A DNA stretch of 64,000 nucleotides from Petrolisthes cinctipes (lineage: Eukaryota > Arthropoda > Malacostraca > Decapoda > Porcellanidae). The stretch lies in NCBI GenBank assembly GCA_033782935.1, contig JAWQEG010001240.1, positions 62,001 to 126,000 of the forward strand. Reading direction: 5' to 3'. This document shows positions 10,375-23,700 of the stretch, piece by piece. The stretch's first letter is position 1; every line of letters starts with the position of its first letter. The position numbers and the translations under genes are program-made. The notes beneath the pieces are model-generated. The model had not been told where the DNA came from. It ran no database searches and was given only the letters and a program-made list of their open reading frames with translations.

Positions 10375-10522
10375 GGGGTCCCAGAAGCAATCTGTACATG
10401 CCTACTCAGTGCTAGAATATTTTCAAAATATAGGCTAAAAACATGCTAAAAATCGATCTTTTAGGTGCCAAAAAGTCGATATCTCAAATTCAGTCCCAAA
10501 ACACCCGAAAATTCTATATTTA
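10375..10522 (+). repeat. C2 monomer, 148 bp, internally deleted (exemplar)
   Basis: Carries the same 29 bp internal deletion as C1, but reads CCTACTCAGTGCTAG and ATCGATCTTTTAGGTGCC. From 13,057 rightward many C2 copies also lack 10 bp of the CTACTCAG region. Confidence 0.92.
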
Positions 10523-13031
10523 GGGGTCCCAGAAGCGATCTGTACATGCCTACTCCGTGATAGAGTATTTTCAAAATACATGCTCAAAACATACTGAAAA
10601 TCGATCTTTAAGGTGCACAAAAGTCGATATGTGCATGCATCTTCAGTACCCGTTTATATCTCAAATTCAGGCTCAAAACACCCGAAAATTCAATATTTTG
10701 GGGTCCCAGAAGCAATCTGTACATGCCTACTCAGTGTTAGAGTATTTTCAAAATACAGGCCCAAAACATGCTGAAAATCGATATTTTAGATGCCCAAAGT
10801 CAATATGTGCATGTATTTTCTGTACCCGTTTATATCTCAAATTCAGGCTCAAAACACCCGAAAATTCAATATTTTGGGGACAAAGAAGCAATCTGTACAT
10901 GCCTACACAGTGCTAGAATATTTTCAAAATATAGGCTAAAAACATGCTAAAAATCGACATTTTAGGTGTCAAAAAATCGATATCTCAAATTCAGTCCCAA
11001 AACACCCGAAAATTCGATATTTAGAGGTTCCAGAAGGTATCTGTACATGCCTACTCCGTGTTAGAGTATTTTCAAAATACAGGCTAAAAACATACTAAAA
11101 ATCGATCTTTTAGGTGCACAAAAGTCGATATGTGCATGCATCTTCTATACCCGTTTATATCTCAAATTCTGGCCCTAAACACCCGAAAATTCGATATTTT
11201 GGGGTCCCAGAAGCGATCTGTACATGCCTACTCTGTGTTAGAGTATGTTCAAAATTAAGGCCCAAAACATGCTGAAAATCGATATTTTTGGTTCCCAAAG
11301 TCAATATGTGCATGTATCTTCTGTACCCGTTTATATCTCAAATTCAGGCTCAAAACACCCGAAAATTCAATATTTTGGGGTCCCAGAAGCAATCTGTACA
11401 TGCCTACTCAGTGCTAGAATATTTTCAATATATAGGCTCAAAACATGCTAAAAATCGATCTTTTAGGTGCCAAAAAGTCGATATCTCAAATTCAGTCCCA
11501 AAAAACCCGAAAATTCGATATTTAGGGGTCCCAGAAGCGATCTGTACATGCCTACTCCGTGATAGAGTATTTTCAAAATACATGCTCAAAACATACTGAA
11601 AATCGATCTTTTAGGTGCACAAAAGTCGATATGTGCATGCATCTTCAGTACCCGTTTATATCTCAAATTCAGGCTCAAAACACCCGAAAATTCAATATTT
11701 TGGGGTCCCAGAAGCAATCTGTACATGCCTACTCAGTGTTAGAGTATTTTCAAAATACAGGCCCAAAACATGCTGAAAATCGATATTTTAGATGCCCAAA
11801 GTCAATATGTGTATGTATCTTCTGTACCCGTTTATATCTCAAATTCAGGCTCAAAACACCCGAAAATTCAATATTTTGGGGTCCCAGAAGCAATCTGTAC
11901 ATGCCTACACAGTGCTAGAATATTTTCAAAATATAGGCTCAAAACATGCTAAAAATCGACATTTTATGTGCCAAAAAATCGATATCTCAAATTCAGTCCC
12001 AAAACACCCGAAAATTCGATATTTAGAGGTCCCAGAAGGTATCTGTACATGCCTACTCCGTGATAGAGTATTTTCAAAATACAGGCCAAAAACATACTGA
12101 AAATCGAACTTTTAGGTGCCCAAAAGTCGATATGTGCATGCATCTTCTGTACCCGTTTATATCTCAAATTCTGGCCCTAAATACCCGAAAATTCGATATT
12201 TTGGGGTCCCAGAAGCGATCTGTACATGCCTACTCCGTGTTAGAGTATTTTCAAAATTCAGGCCCAAAACATGCTGAAAATCGATATTTTTGGTGCCCAA
12301 AGTCAATATGTGCATGGATCTTCTGTACCCGTTTATATCTCAAATTCAGGCTCAAAACACCCGAAAATTCAATATTTTGGGGTCCCAGAAGCAATCTGTA
12401 CATGCCTACTCAGTGCTAGAATATTTTCAAAATATAGGCTAAAAACATGCTAAAAATCGATCTTTTAGGTGCCAAAAAGTCGATATCTCTATTTCAGTCC
12501 CAAAACACCCGAAAATTCGATATTTAGGGGTCCCAGAAGCGATCTGTACATGCCTACTCCGTGTTAGAGTATTTTCAAAATACATGCTCAAAACATAATG
12601 AAAATCGATCTTTTAGGTGCACAAAAGTCGATATGTGCATGCATCTTCAGTACCCGTTTATATCTCAAATTCAGGCTCAAAACACCCGAAAATTCGATAT
12701 TTTGGGGTCCCAGAAGCGATCTGTACATGCCTACTCCGTGTTAGAGTATTTTCAAAATACATGCTCAAAACATACTGAAAATCGATCTTTTAGGTGCACA
12801 AAAGTCGATATGTGCATGCATCTTCAGTACCCGTTTATATCTCAAATTCAGGCTCAAAACACCCGAAAATTCAATATTTTGGGGTCCCAGAAGCAATCTG
12901 TACATGCCTACTCAGTGTTAGAGTATTTTCAAAATACAGGCCCAAAACATGCTGAAAATCGATATTTTAGATGCCCAAAGTCAATATGTGCATGTATCTT
13001 CTGTACCCGTTTATATCTCAAATTCAGGCTA

Positions 13032-16000
13032 AAAACACCCGAAAATTCAATATTTTGGGGTCCCAGAAGCAATCTGTACAGTGCTAGAATATTTTCAAAA
13101 TATAGGCTAAAAACATGCTAAAAATCGATCTTTTAAGTACCAAAAAGTCGATATCTCAAATTCAGTCCCAAAACACCCGAAAATTCGATCTTTTGGGGTC
13201 CCAGAAGCGATCTGTACATGCCTACTCCGTGTTAGAGTATTTTCAAAATTCAGGCCCAAAACATGCTGAAAATCGATATTTCTTGTGCCCAAAGTCAATA
13301 TGTGCATGTATCTTCTGTACCCGTTTATATCTCAAATTCAGGCTCAAAACACCCGAAAATTCAATATTTTGGGGTCCCAGAAGCAATCTGTACATGCCTA
13401 CTCAGTGCTAGAATATTTTCAAAATATAGGCTAAAAACATGCTAAAAATCGATCTTTTAGGTGCCAAAAAGTCGATATCTCAAATTCAGTCCCAAAACAC
13501 CCGAAAATTCGATATTTAGGGGTCCCAGAAGCGATCTGTACATGCCTACTCCGTGTTAGAGTATTTTCAAAATACATGCTCAAAACATACTGAAAATCGA
13601 TCTTTTAGGTGCACAAAAGTCGATATGTGCATGCATCTTCAGTACCCGTTTATATCTCAAATTCAGGCTCAAAACACCCGAAAATTCAATATTTTTGGGT
13701 CCCAGAAGCAATCTGTACATGCCTACTCAGTGTTAGAGTATTTTCAAAATACAGGCCCAAAACATGCTGAAAATCGATATTTTAGTTGCCTAAAGTCAAT
13801 ATGTGCATGTATCTTCTGTACCCGTTTATATCTCAAATTCAGGCTCAAAACACCCGAAAATTCAATATTTTGGGGTCCCAGAAGCAATCTGTACATGCCT
13901 ACACAGTGCTAGAATATTTTCAAAATATAGGCTAAAAACATGCTAAAAATCGACATTTTAGGTGCCAAAAAATCGATATCTCAAATTCAGTCCCAAAACA
14001 CCCGAAAATTCGATATTTAGAGGTTCCAGAAGGTATCTGTACATGCTTACTCCGTGTTAGAGTATTTTCAAAATACAGGCCAAAAACATACTGAAAATCG
14101 ATCTTTTAGGTGCCCAGAAGTCGATATGTGCATGCATCTTCTGTACCCGTTTATATCTCAAATTCTGGCCCTAAACACCCGAAAATTCGATATTTTGGGG
14201 TCCCAGAAGCGATCTGTACATGCCTACTCCATGTTAGAGTATTTTCAAAATTCAGGCCCAAAACATGCTGAAAATCGATATTATTGGTGCCCAAAGTCAA
14301 TATGTGCATGCATCTTCTGTACCCGTTTATATCTCAAATTCAGGCTCAAAACACCCGAAAATTCAATATTTTGGGGTCCCAGAAGCAATCTGTACATGCC
14401 TACTCAGTGCTAGAATATTTTCAAAATATAGGCTAAAAACATGCTAAAAATCGATCTTTTAGGTGCCAAAAGGCGATATCTCAAATTCAGTCCCAAAACA
14501 CACGAAAATTCGATATTTAGAGGTCCCAGAAGCGATCTGTACATGCCTACTCCATGTTAGAGTATTTTCAAAATACATGCTCAAAACATACTGAAAATCG
14601 ATCTTTTAGGTGCACAAAAGTCGATATGTGCATGCATCTTCAGTACCCGTTTATATCTCAAATTCAGGCTCAAAACACCAGAAAATTCAATATTTTGGGG
14701 TCCCAGAAGCAATATGTACATGCCTACACAGTGCTAGAATATTTTCAAAATATAGGCTAAAAACATGCTAAAAATCGACATTTTAGGTGCCAAAAAATCG
14801 ATATCTCAAATTCAGTCCCAAAACACCCGAAAATTCGATATTTAGAGGTCCCAGAAGGTATCTGTACATGCCTACTCCGTGTTAGAGTATTTTCAAAATA
14901 CAGGCCAAAAACATACTGAAAATCGATCTTTTAGGTGCCCAAAAGTCGATATGTGCATGCATCTTCTGTACCCGTTTATATCTCAAATTCTGGCCCTAAA
15001 CACCCGAAAATTCGATATTTTGGGGTGCGAGAAGCGATCTGTACATGCCTACTCCGTGTTAGAGCATTTTCATAATTCAGGCCCAAAACATGCTGAAAAT
15101 CGATATTTTTGGTGCCCAAAGTCAATATGTGCATGTATCTTCTGTACCCGTTTATATCTCAAATTCAGGCTCAAAACACCCGAAAATTCAATATTTTGGG
15201 GTCCCAGAAGCAATCTGTACAGTGCTAGAATATTTTCAAAATATAGGCTAAAAACATGCTAAAAATCGACATTTTAGGTGCCAAAAAGTCGATATCTCAA
15301 ATTCAGTCCCAACACACCCGAAAATTCGATATTTAGGGGTCCCAGAAGCGATCTGTACATGCCTACTCCGTGTTAGAGTATTTTCAAAATACATGCTCAA
15401 AACATACTGAAAATCGATCTTTTAGGTGCACAAAAGTCGATATGTGCATGCATCTTCAGTACCCGTTTATAACTCAAATTCAGGCTCAAAACACCCGAAA
15501 ATTCAATATTTTGGGGTCCCAGAAGCAATCTGTACAGTGCTAGAATATTTTCAAAATATAGGCTAAAAACATGCTAAAAATCGATCTTTTAAGTACCAAA
15601 AAGTCGATATCTCAAATTCAGTCCCAAAACACCCGAAAATTCGATCTTTTGGGGTCCCAGAAGCGATCTGTACATGCCTACTCCGTGTTAGAGTATTTTC
15701 AAAATTCAGGCCCAAAACATGCTGAAAATCGATATTTCTTGTGCCCAAAGTCAATATGTGCATGTATCTTCTGTACCCGTTTATATCTCAAATTCAGGCT
15801 CAAAACACCCGAAAATTCAATATTTTGGGGTCCCAGAAGCAATCTGTACATGCCTACTCAGTGCTAGAATATTTTCAAAATATAGGCTAAAAACATGCTA
15901 AAAATCGATCTTTTAGGTGCCAAAAAGTCGATATCTCAAATTCAGTCCCAAAACACCCGAAAATTCGATATTTAGGGGTCCCAGAAGCGATCTGTACATG

Positions 16001-17990
16001 CCTACTCCGTGTTAGAGTATTTTCAAAATACATGCTCAAAACATACTGAAAATCGATCTTTTAGGTGCACAAAAGTCGATATGTGCATGCATCTTCAGTA
16101 CCCGTTTATATCTCAAATTCAGGCTCAAAACACCCGAAAATTCAATATTTTTGGGTCCCAGAAGCAATCTGTACATGCCTACTCAGTGTTAGAGTATTTT
16201 CAAAATACAGGCCCAAAACATGCTGAAAATCGATATTTTAGTTGCCTAAAGTCAATATGTGCATGTATCTTCTGTACCCGTTTATATCTCAAATTCAGGC
16301 TCAAAACACCCGAAAATTCAATATTTTGGGGTCCCAGAAGCAATCTGTACATGCCTACACAGTGCTAGAATATTTTCAAAATATAGGCTAAAAACATGCT
16401 AAAAATCGACATTTTAGGTGCCAAAAAATCGATATCTCAAATTCAGTCCCAAAACACCCGAAAATTCGATATTTAGAGGTTCCAGAAGGTATCTGTACAT
16501 GCTTACTCCGTGTTAGAGTATTTTCAAAATACAGGCCAAAAACATACTGAAAATCGATCTTTTAGGTGCCCAGAAGTCGATATGTGCATGCATCTTCTGT
16601 ACCCGTTTATATCTCAAATTCTGGCCCTAAACACCCGAAAATTCGATATTTTGGGGTCCCAGAAGCGATCTGTACATGCCTACTCCATGTTAGAGTATTT
16701 TCAAAATTCAGGCCCAAAACATGCTGAAAATCGATATTATTGGTGCCCAAAGTCAATATGTGCATGCATCTTCTGTACCCGTTTATATCTCAAATTCAGG
16801 CTCAAAACACCCGAAAATTCAATATTTTGGGGTCCCAGAAGCAATCTGTACATGCCTACTCAGTGCTAGAATATTTTCAAAATATAGGCTAAAAACATGC
16901 TAAAAATCGATCTTTTAGGTGCCAAAAGGCGATATCTCAAATTCAGTCCCAAAACACACGAAAATTCGATATTTAGAGGTCCCAGAAGCGATCTGTACAT
17001 GCCTACTCCATGTTAGAGTATTTTCAAAATACATGCTCAAAACATACTGAAAATCGATCTTTTAGGTGCACAAAAGTCGATATGTGCATGCATCTTCAGT
17101 ACCCGTTTATATCTCAAATTCAGGCTCAAAACACCAGAAAATTCAATATTTTGGGGTCCCAGAAGCAATATGTACATGCCTGCACAGTGCTAGAATATTT
17201 TCAAAATATAGGCTAAAAACATGCTAAAAATCGACATTTTAGGTGCCAAAAAATCGATATCTCAAATTCAGTCCCAAAACACCCGAAAATTCGATATTTA
17301 GAGGTCCCAGAAGGTATCTGTACATGCCTACTCCGTGTTAGAGTATTTTCAAAATACAGGCCAAAAACATACTGAAAATCGATCTTTTAGGTGCCCAAAA
17401 GTCGATATGTGCATGCATCTTCTGTACCCGTTTATATCTCAAATTCTGGCCCTAAACACCCGAAAATTCGATATTTTGGGGTCCGAGAAGCGATCTGTAC
17501 ATGCCTACTCCGTGTTAGAGCATTTTCATAATTCAGGCCCAAAACATGCTGAAAATCGATATTTTTGGTGCCCAAAGTCAATATGTGCATGTATCTTCTG
17601 TACCCGTTTATATCTCAAATTCAGGCTCAAAACACCCGAAAATTCAATATTTTGGGGTCCCAGAAGCAATCTGTACAGTGCTAGAATATTTTCAAAATAT
17701 AGGCTAAAAACATGCTAAAAATCGATCTTTTAGGTGCCAAAAAGTCGATATCTCAAATTCAGTCCCAAAACACCCGAAAATTCGATATTTAGGGGTCCCA
17801 GAAGCGATCTGTACATGCCTACTCCGTGTTAGAGTATTTTCAAAATACATGCTCAAAACATACTGAAAATCGATCTTTTAGGTGCACAAAAGTCGATATG
17901 TGCATGCATCTTCAGTACCCGTTTATAACTCAAATTCAGGCTCAAAACACCCGAAAATTCAATATTTTGGGGTCCCAGAAGCAATCCGTA
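13032..17990 (+). repeat. Tandem duplication, period 2,456 bp
   Basis: Copy 1 is 13,032-15,487 and copy 2 is 15,488-17,943, followed by 47 bp of the next repeat. Shared private variants include TTTTAAGTACC, ATATTTCTTGTGCCC, TTTTAGTTGCCTAAAG, ATTATTGGTGCCC, AAAAGGCGATATC, AGAGCATTTTCATAATTC and TTTATAACTC. The few differences I noticed are GGTGCGAG/GGTCCGAG (15,027/17,483), CCTACACAG/CCTGCACAG (near 14,726/17,182) and ATCGACATT/ATCGATCTT (15,270/17,726). The first mismatch on the left is 13,031/15,487. Confidence 0.85.
13075..13090 (+). repeat. First occurrence of the 10 bp C-monomer deletion
   Basis: CTGTACAGTGCTAG replaces CTGTACATGCCTACTCAGTGCTAG. The lost 10 bp, TGCCTACTCA, is bounded by CA on both sides. 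Further copies lie near 15,230, 15,535, 17,680, 18,845, 20,995, 25,866, 33,388, 34,703, 37,023, 45,722, 48,042, 50,567, 51,560, 54,407, 59,309, 60,833 and 61,235. Altered forms lie near 22,675, 29,543, 31,714, 38,693, 44,733, 56,226 and 61,726. It is not found to the left of 13,057. Confidence 0.85.
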
Positions 17991-20789
17991 CATGCCTACT
18001 CAGTGTTAGAGTATTTTCAAAATACAGTCCCAAAACATGCTGAAAATCGAAATTTTAGATGCCCAAAGTCAATATGTGCATGTATCTTCTGTACCCGTTT
18101 ATATCTCAAATTCAGGCTCAAAACACCCGAAAATTCAATATTTTGGGGTCCCAGAAGCAATCTGTACATGCCTACTCAGTGCTAGAATATTTTCAAAATA
18201 TAGGCTAAAAACATGCTAAAAATCGACATTTTAGGTGCCAAAAAATCGATATCTCAAATTCAGTCCCAAAGCACCCGAAAATTCGATATTTAGAGGTCCC
18301 AGAAGGTATCTGTACATGCCTACTCCGTGTTAGAGTATTTTCAAAATACAGGCCAAAAACATACTGAAAATCGATCTCTTAGGTGCCCAAAAGTCGATAT
18401 GTGCATGCATCTTCTGTACCCGTTTATATCTCAAATTCTGGCTCTAAACACCCGAAAATTCGATATTTTGGGGTCCCAGAAGCGATCTGTACATGCCTAC
18501 TCCGTGTTAGAGTATTTTCAAAATACATGCTCAAAACATACTGAAAATCGATCTTTTAGGTGCACAAAAGTCGATATGTGCATGCATCTTCAGTACCCGT
18601 TTATATCTCAAATTCAGGCTCAAAACACCCGAAAATTCAATATTTTGGGGTCCCAGAAGCAATCTGTACATGCCTACTCAGTGTTAGTGTATTTTCAAAA
18701 TACAGGCCCAAAACATGCTGAAAATCGATATTTTAGATGCCCAAAGTCAATATGTGCATGTATCTTCTGTACCCGTTTATATCTCAAATTCAGGCTAAAA
18801 ACACCCGAAAATTCAATATTTTGGGGTCCCAGAAGCAATCTGTACAGTGCTAGAATATTTTCAAAATATAGGCTAAAAACATGCTAAAAATCGATCTTTT
18901 AAGTACCAAAAAGTCGATATCTCAAATTCAGTCCCTAAACACCCGAAAATTCGATATTTAGGGGTCCCAGAAGCGATCTGTACATGCCTACTCCGTGTTA
19001 GAGTATTTTCAAAATTCAGGCCCAAAACATGCTGAAAATCGATATTTTTTGTGCCCAAAGTCAATATGTGCATGTATCTTCTGTACCCGTTTATATCTCA
19101 AATTCAGGCTCAAAACACCAGAAAATTCAATATTTTGGGGTCCCAGAAGCAATATGTACATGCCGCATTACTCAGTGCTAGAATATTTTCAAAATATAGG
19201 CTAAAAACATGCTAAAAATCGATCTTTTAGGTGCCAAAAGGCGATATCTCAAATTCAGTCCCAAAACACCCGAAAATTCGATATTTAGAGGTCCCAGAAG
19301 CGATCTGTACATGCCTACTCCGTGTTAGAGTATTTTCAAAATACATGCTCAAAACATACTGAAAATCGATCTTTTAGGTGCACAAAAGTCGATATGTGCA
19401 TGCATCTTCAGTACCCGTTTATATCTCAAATTCAGGCTCAAAAAACCCGAAAATTCAATATTTTGGGGTCCCAGAAGCAATCTGTACATGCCTACTCCGT
19501 GTTAGAGTATTTTCAAAATTCAGGCCCAAAACATGCTGAAAATCGATATTTTTGGTGCCCAAAGTCAATATGTGCATGTATCTTCTGTACCCGTTTATAT
19601 CTCAAATTCAGGCTCAAAACACCAGAAAATTCAATATTTTGGGGTCCCAGAAGCAATCTGTACATGCCTGCTCAGTGCTAGAATATTTTCAAAATATAGG
19701 CTAAAAACATGCTAAAAATCGACATTTTAGGTGCCAAAAAGTCGATATCTCAAATTCAGTCCCAACACACCCGAAAATTCGATATTTAGGGGTCCCAGAA
19801 GCGATCTGTACATGCCTACTCCGTGTTAGAGTATTTTCAAAATACATGCTCAAAACATACTGAAAATCGATCTTTTAGGTGCACAAAAGTCGATATGTGC
19901 ATGCATCTTCAGTACCCGTTTATATCTCAAATTCAGGCTCAAAACACCCGAAAATTCAATATTTTGGGGTCCCAGAAGCAATCTGTACATGCCTACTCAG
20001 TGTTAGAGTATTTTCAAAATACAGGCCCAAAACATGCTGAAAATCGATATTTTAGTTGCCCAAAGTCAATATGTGCATGTATCTTCTGTACCCGTTTATA
20101 TCTCAAATTCAGGCTCAAAACACCCGAAAATTCAATATTTTGGGGTCCCAGAAGCAATCTGTACATGCCTACACAGTGCTAGAATATTTTCAAAATATAG
20201 GCTAAAAACATGCTAAAAATCGACATTTTAGGTGCCAAAAAATCGATATCTCAAATTCAGTCCCAAAACACCCGAAAATTCGATATTTAGAGGTCCCAGA
20301 AGCGATCTGTACATGCCTACTCCGTGTTAGAGTATTTTCAAAATACATGCTCAAAACATACTGAAAATCGATTGTTTAGGTGCACAAAAGTCGATATGTG
20401 CATGCATCTTCAGTACCCGTTTATATCTCAAATTCAGGCTCAAAACACCAGAAAATTCAATATTTTGGGGTCCCAGAAGCAATCTGTACATGCCTACACA
20501 GTGCTAGAATATTTTCAAAATATAGGCTAAAAACATGCTAAAAATCGACATTTTAGGTGCCAAAAAATCGATATCTCAAATTCAGTCTCAAAACACCCGA
20601 AAATTCGATATTTAGAGGTCCCAGAAGGTATCTGTACATGCCTACTCCGTGTTAGAGTATTTTCAAAATACAGGCCAAAAACATACTGAAAATCGATCTT
20701 TTAGGTGCCCAAAAGTCGATATGTGCATGCATCTTCTGTACCCGTTTATATCTCAAATTCTGGCCCTAAACACCCGAAAATTCGATATT

Positions 20790-23700
20790 TTGGGGTCCGA
20801 GAAGCGATCTGTACATGCCTACTCCGTGTTAGAGCATTTTCAAAATTCAGGCCCAAAACATGCTGAAAATCGATATTTTTGGTGCCCAAAGTCAATATGT
20901 GCATGTATCTTCTGTACCCGTTTATATCTCAAATTCAGGCTCAAAACACCCGAAAATTCAATATTTTGGGGTCCCAGAAGCAATCTGTACAGTGCTAGAA
21001 TATTTTCAAAAAATAGGCTAAAAACATGCTAAAATTCGATCTTTTAGGTGCCAAAAAGTCGATATCTCAAATTCAGTCCCAAAACACCCGAAAATTCGAT
21101 ATTTAGGGGTCCCAGAAGCGATCTGTACATGCCTACTCCGTGTTAGAGTATTTTCAAAATACATGCTCAAAACATACTGAAAATCGAACTTTTAGGTGCA
21201 CAAAAGTCGATTTGTGTATGCATCTTCAGTACCCGTTTATATCTCAAATTCAGGCTCAAAACACCCGAAAATTCAATATATTGGGGTCCCAGAAGCAATC
21301 TGTACATGCCTACTCAGTGTTAGAGTATTTTCAAAATACAGGCCCAAAACATGCTGAAAATCGATATTTTAGATGCCCAAAGACAATATGTGCATGTATC
21401 TTCTGTACCTGTTTATATCTCAAATTCAGGCTCAAAACACCCGAAAATTCAATATTTTGGGGTCCCAGAAGCAATCTGTAGATGCCTACACAGTGCTAGA
21501 ATATTTTCAAAATATAGGCTAAAAACATGCTAAAAATCGACATTTTTGGTGCCAAAAAATCGATATCTCAAATTCAGTCCCAAAACACCCGAAAATTCGA
21601 TATTTAGGGGTCCCAGAAGGTATCTGTACATGCCTACTCCGTGTTAGAGTATTTTCAAAATACAGGCCAAAAACATACTGAAAATCGATCTTTTAGGTGC
21701 CCAAAAGTCGATATGTGCATGCATCTTCTGTACCCGTTTATATCTCAAATTCTGGCCCTAAACACCCGAAAATTCGATATTTTGGGGTCCCAGAAGCGAT
21801 CTGTACATGCCTAATCCGTGTTAGAGTATTTTCAAAATTCAGGCCCAAAACATGCTGAAAATCGATATTTTTGGTGCCCAAAGTCAATATGTGCATGTAT
21901 CTTCTGTACCCGTTTATATCTCAAATTCAGGCTCAAAACACCCAAAAATTCAATATTTTGGGGTCCCAGATGCAATCTGTACATGCCTACTCAGTGCTAG
22001 AATATTTTCAAAATATAGGCTAAAAACATGCTACATGCTCAAAACATACTGAAAATCGATCTTTTAGGTGCACAAAAGTCGATATGTGCATGCATCTCCA
22101 GTACCCGTTTATATCTCAAATTCAGGCTCAAAACACCCGAAAATTCAATATTTTGGGGTCCCAGAAGCAATCTGTACATGCCTACTGAGTGTTAGAGTAT
22201 TTTCAAAATACAGGCCCAAAACATGCTGAAAATCGATATTTTAGATGCCCAAAGTCAACATGTGCATGTATCTTCTGTACCCGTTTATATCTCAAATTCA
22301 GACTCAAAACACCCGAAAATTCAATATTTTGGGGTCCCAGAAGCAATCTGTACATGCCTACTCAGTGCTAGAATATTTTCAAAATATAGGCTAAAAACAT
22401 GCTAAAAATCGATCTTTTAGGTGCCAATAAGTCTATATCTCAAATTCAGTCCCAAAACACCCGAAAATTCGATATTTTGGGGTCCCAGAAGCGATCTGTA
22501 CATGCCTACTCCGTGTTAGAGCATTTTCAAAATTCAGGCCCAAAACATGCTGAAAATCGATATTTTTGGTGCCCAAAGTCAATATGTGCATGTATCTTCT
22601 GTACCCGTTTATATCTCAAATTCAGGCTCAAAACACCGAAAATTCAATATTTTGGGGTCCCAGAAGCAATCTGTACACTGCTAGAATATTTTCAAAAAAT
22701 AGGCTAAAAACATGCTAAAAACGATCTTTTAGGTGCCAAAAAGTCGATATCTCAAATTCAGTCCCAAAACACCCGAAAATTCGATATTTAGGGGTCCCAG
22801 AAGCGATCTGTACATGCCTACTCCGTGTTAGAGTATTTTCAAAATACATGCTCAAAACATACTGAAAATCGAACTTTTAGGTGCACAAAAGTCGATTTGT
22901 GCATGCATCTTCAGTACCCGTTTATATCTCAAATTCAGGCTCAAAACACCCGAAAATTCAATATATTGAGGTCCCAGAAACAATCTGTACTTGCCTACTC
23001 AGTGTTAGAGTATTTTCAAAATACAGGCCCAAAACATGCTGAAAATCGATATTTTAGATGCCCAAAGACAATATGTGCATGTATCTTCTGTACCTGTTTA
23101 TATCTCAAATTCAGGCTCAAAACACCCGAAAATTCAATATTTTGGGGTCCCAGAAGCAATCTGTACATGCCTACACAGTGCTAGAATATTTTCAAAATAT
23201 AGGCTAAAAACATGCTAAAAATCGACATTTTAGGTGCCAAAAAATCGATATCTCAAATTCAGTCCCAAAACACCCGAAAATTCGATATTTAGGGGTCCCA
23301 GAAGGTATCTGTACATGCCTACTCCGTGTTAGAATATTTTCAAAATACAGGCCAAAAACATACTGAAAATCGATCTTTTAGGTGCCCAAAAGTCGATATG
23401 TGCATGCATCTTCTGTACCCGTTTATATCTCAAATTCTGGCCCTAAACACCCGAAAATTCGATATTTTGGGGTCCCAGAAGCGATCTATACATGCCTAAT
23501 CCGTGTTAGAGTATTTTCAAAATTCAGGCCCAAAACATGCTGAAAATCGATATTTTTGGTGCCCAAAGTCAATATGTGCATGTATCTTCTGTACCCGTTT
23601 ATATCTCAAATTCAGGCTGAAAACACCCAAAAATTCAATATTTTGGGGTCGCAGATGCAATCTGTACATGCCTACTCAGTGCTAGAATATTTTCAAAATA

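Larger units (their letters stand above)
9521..10522 (+). repeat. Exemplar 1,002 bp hexamer A1-B1-C1-A2-B2-C2
   Basis: This is a clean copy of the largest regular repeat unit. The six monomers begin at 9521, 9698, 9874, 10022, 10199 and 10375 and measure 177, 176, 148, 177, 176 and 148 bp; the next A1 begins at 10523. I set the monomer start at the GGGGTCCC landmark, which is an arbitrary phase. The two 501 bp halves differ by diagnostic changes: A1 has ACATGCTCAAAAC and GTGCACAAAAG, A2 has ACAGGCCAAAAAC and GTGCCCAAAAG; B1 has TTTTAGATGCCC, B2 usually TTTTTGGTGCCC; C1 has CCTACACAGTG and ATCGACATTTTAGG, C2 has CCTACTCAGTG and ATCGATCTTTTAGG. Confidence 0.95.
9020..12526 (+). repeat. Seven trimers in unbroken 501 bp register
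   Basis: From A2 at 9020 to the A1 at 12527 the order A2-B2-C2-A1-B1-C1 alternates without any gain or loss: seven trimers, 3,507 bp = 7 x 501. This is the longest stretch of perfect higher-order register I found and is the best place to derive a consensus. Confidence 0.9.
1..13056 (+). repeat. Zone 1: regular hexamer array
   Basis: A-type monomers begin at 329, 1006, 1507, 2008, 2509, 3334, 3835, 4336, 4837, 5338, 5839, 6516, 7016, 7517, 8018, 8519, 9020, 9521, 10022, 10523, 11024, 11525, 12026, 12527 and 12704. Spacing is 501 bp except where an extra A/B hybrid monomer is present (830, 3010, 6340), one base is missing (6,7xx) or an A monomer is doubled (12527/12704). The zone has its own variants: GTGATAGAG in A monomers (for example at 1040, 3368, 4370 and 12060) and AAAATTAAGG with TTGGTTCCC in B2. 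The 10 bp C deletion common to the right of here is absent. Confidence 0.9.

Noticed and set aside
19158..19175. CATGCCGCATTACTCAG as an insertion or attachment site
   Set aside because: It is a 4 bp insertion in a single C monomer without target duplication or inverted ends; a local replication error is enough to explain it.
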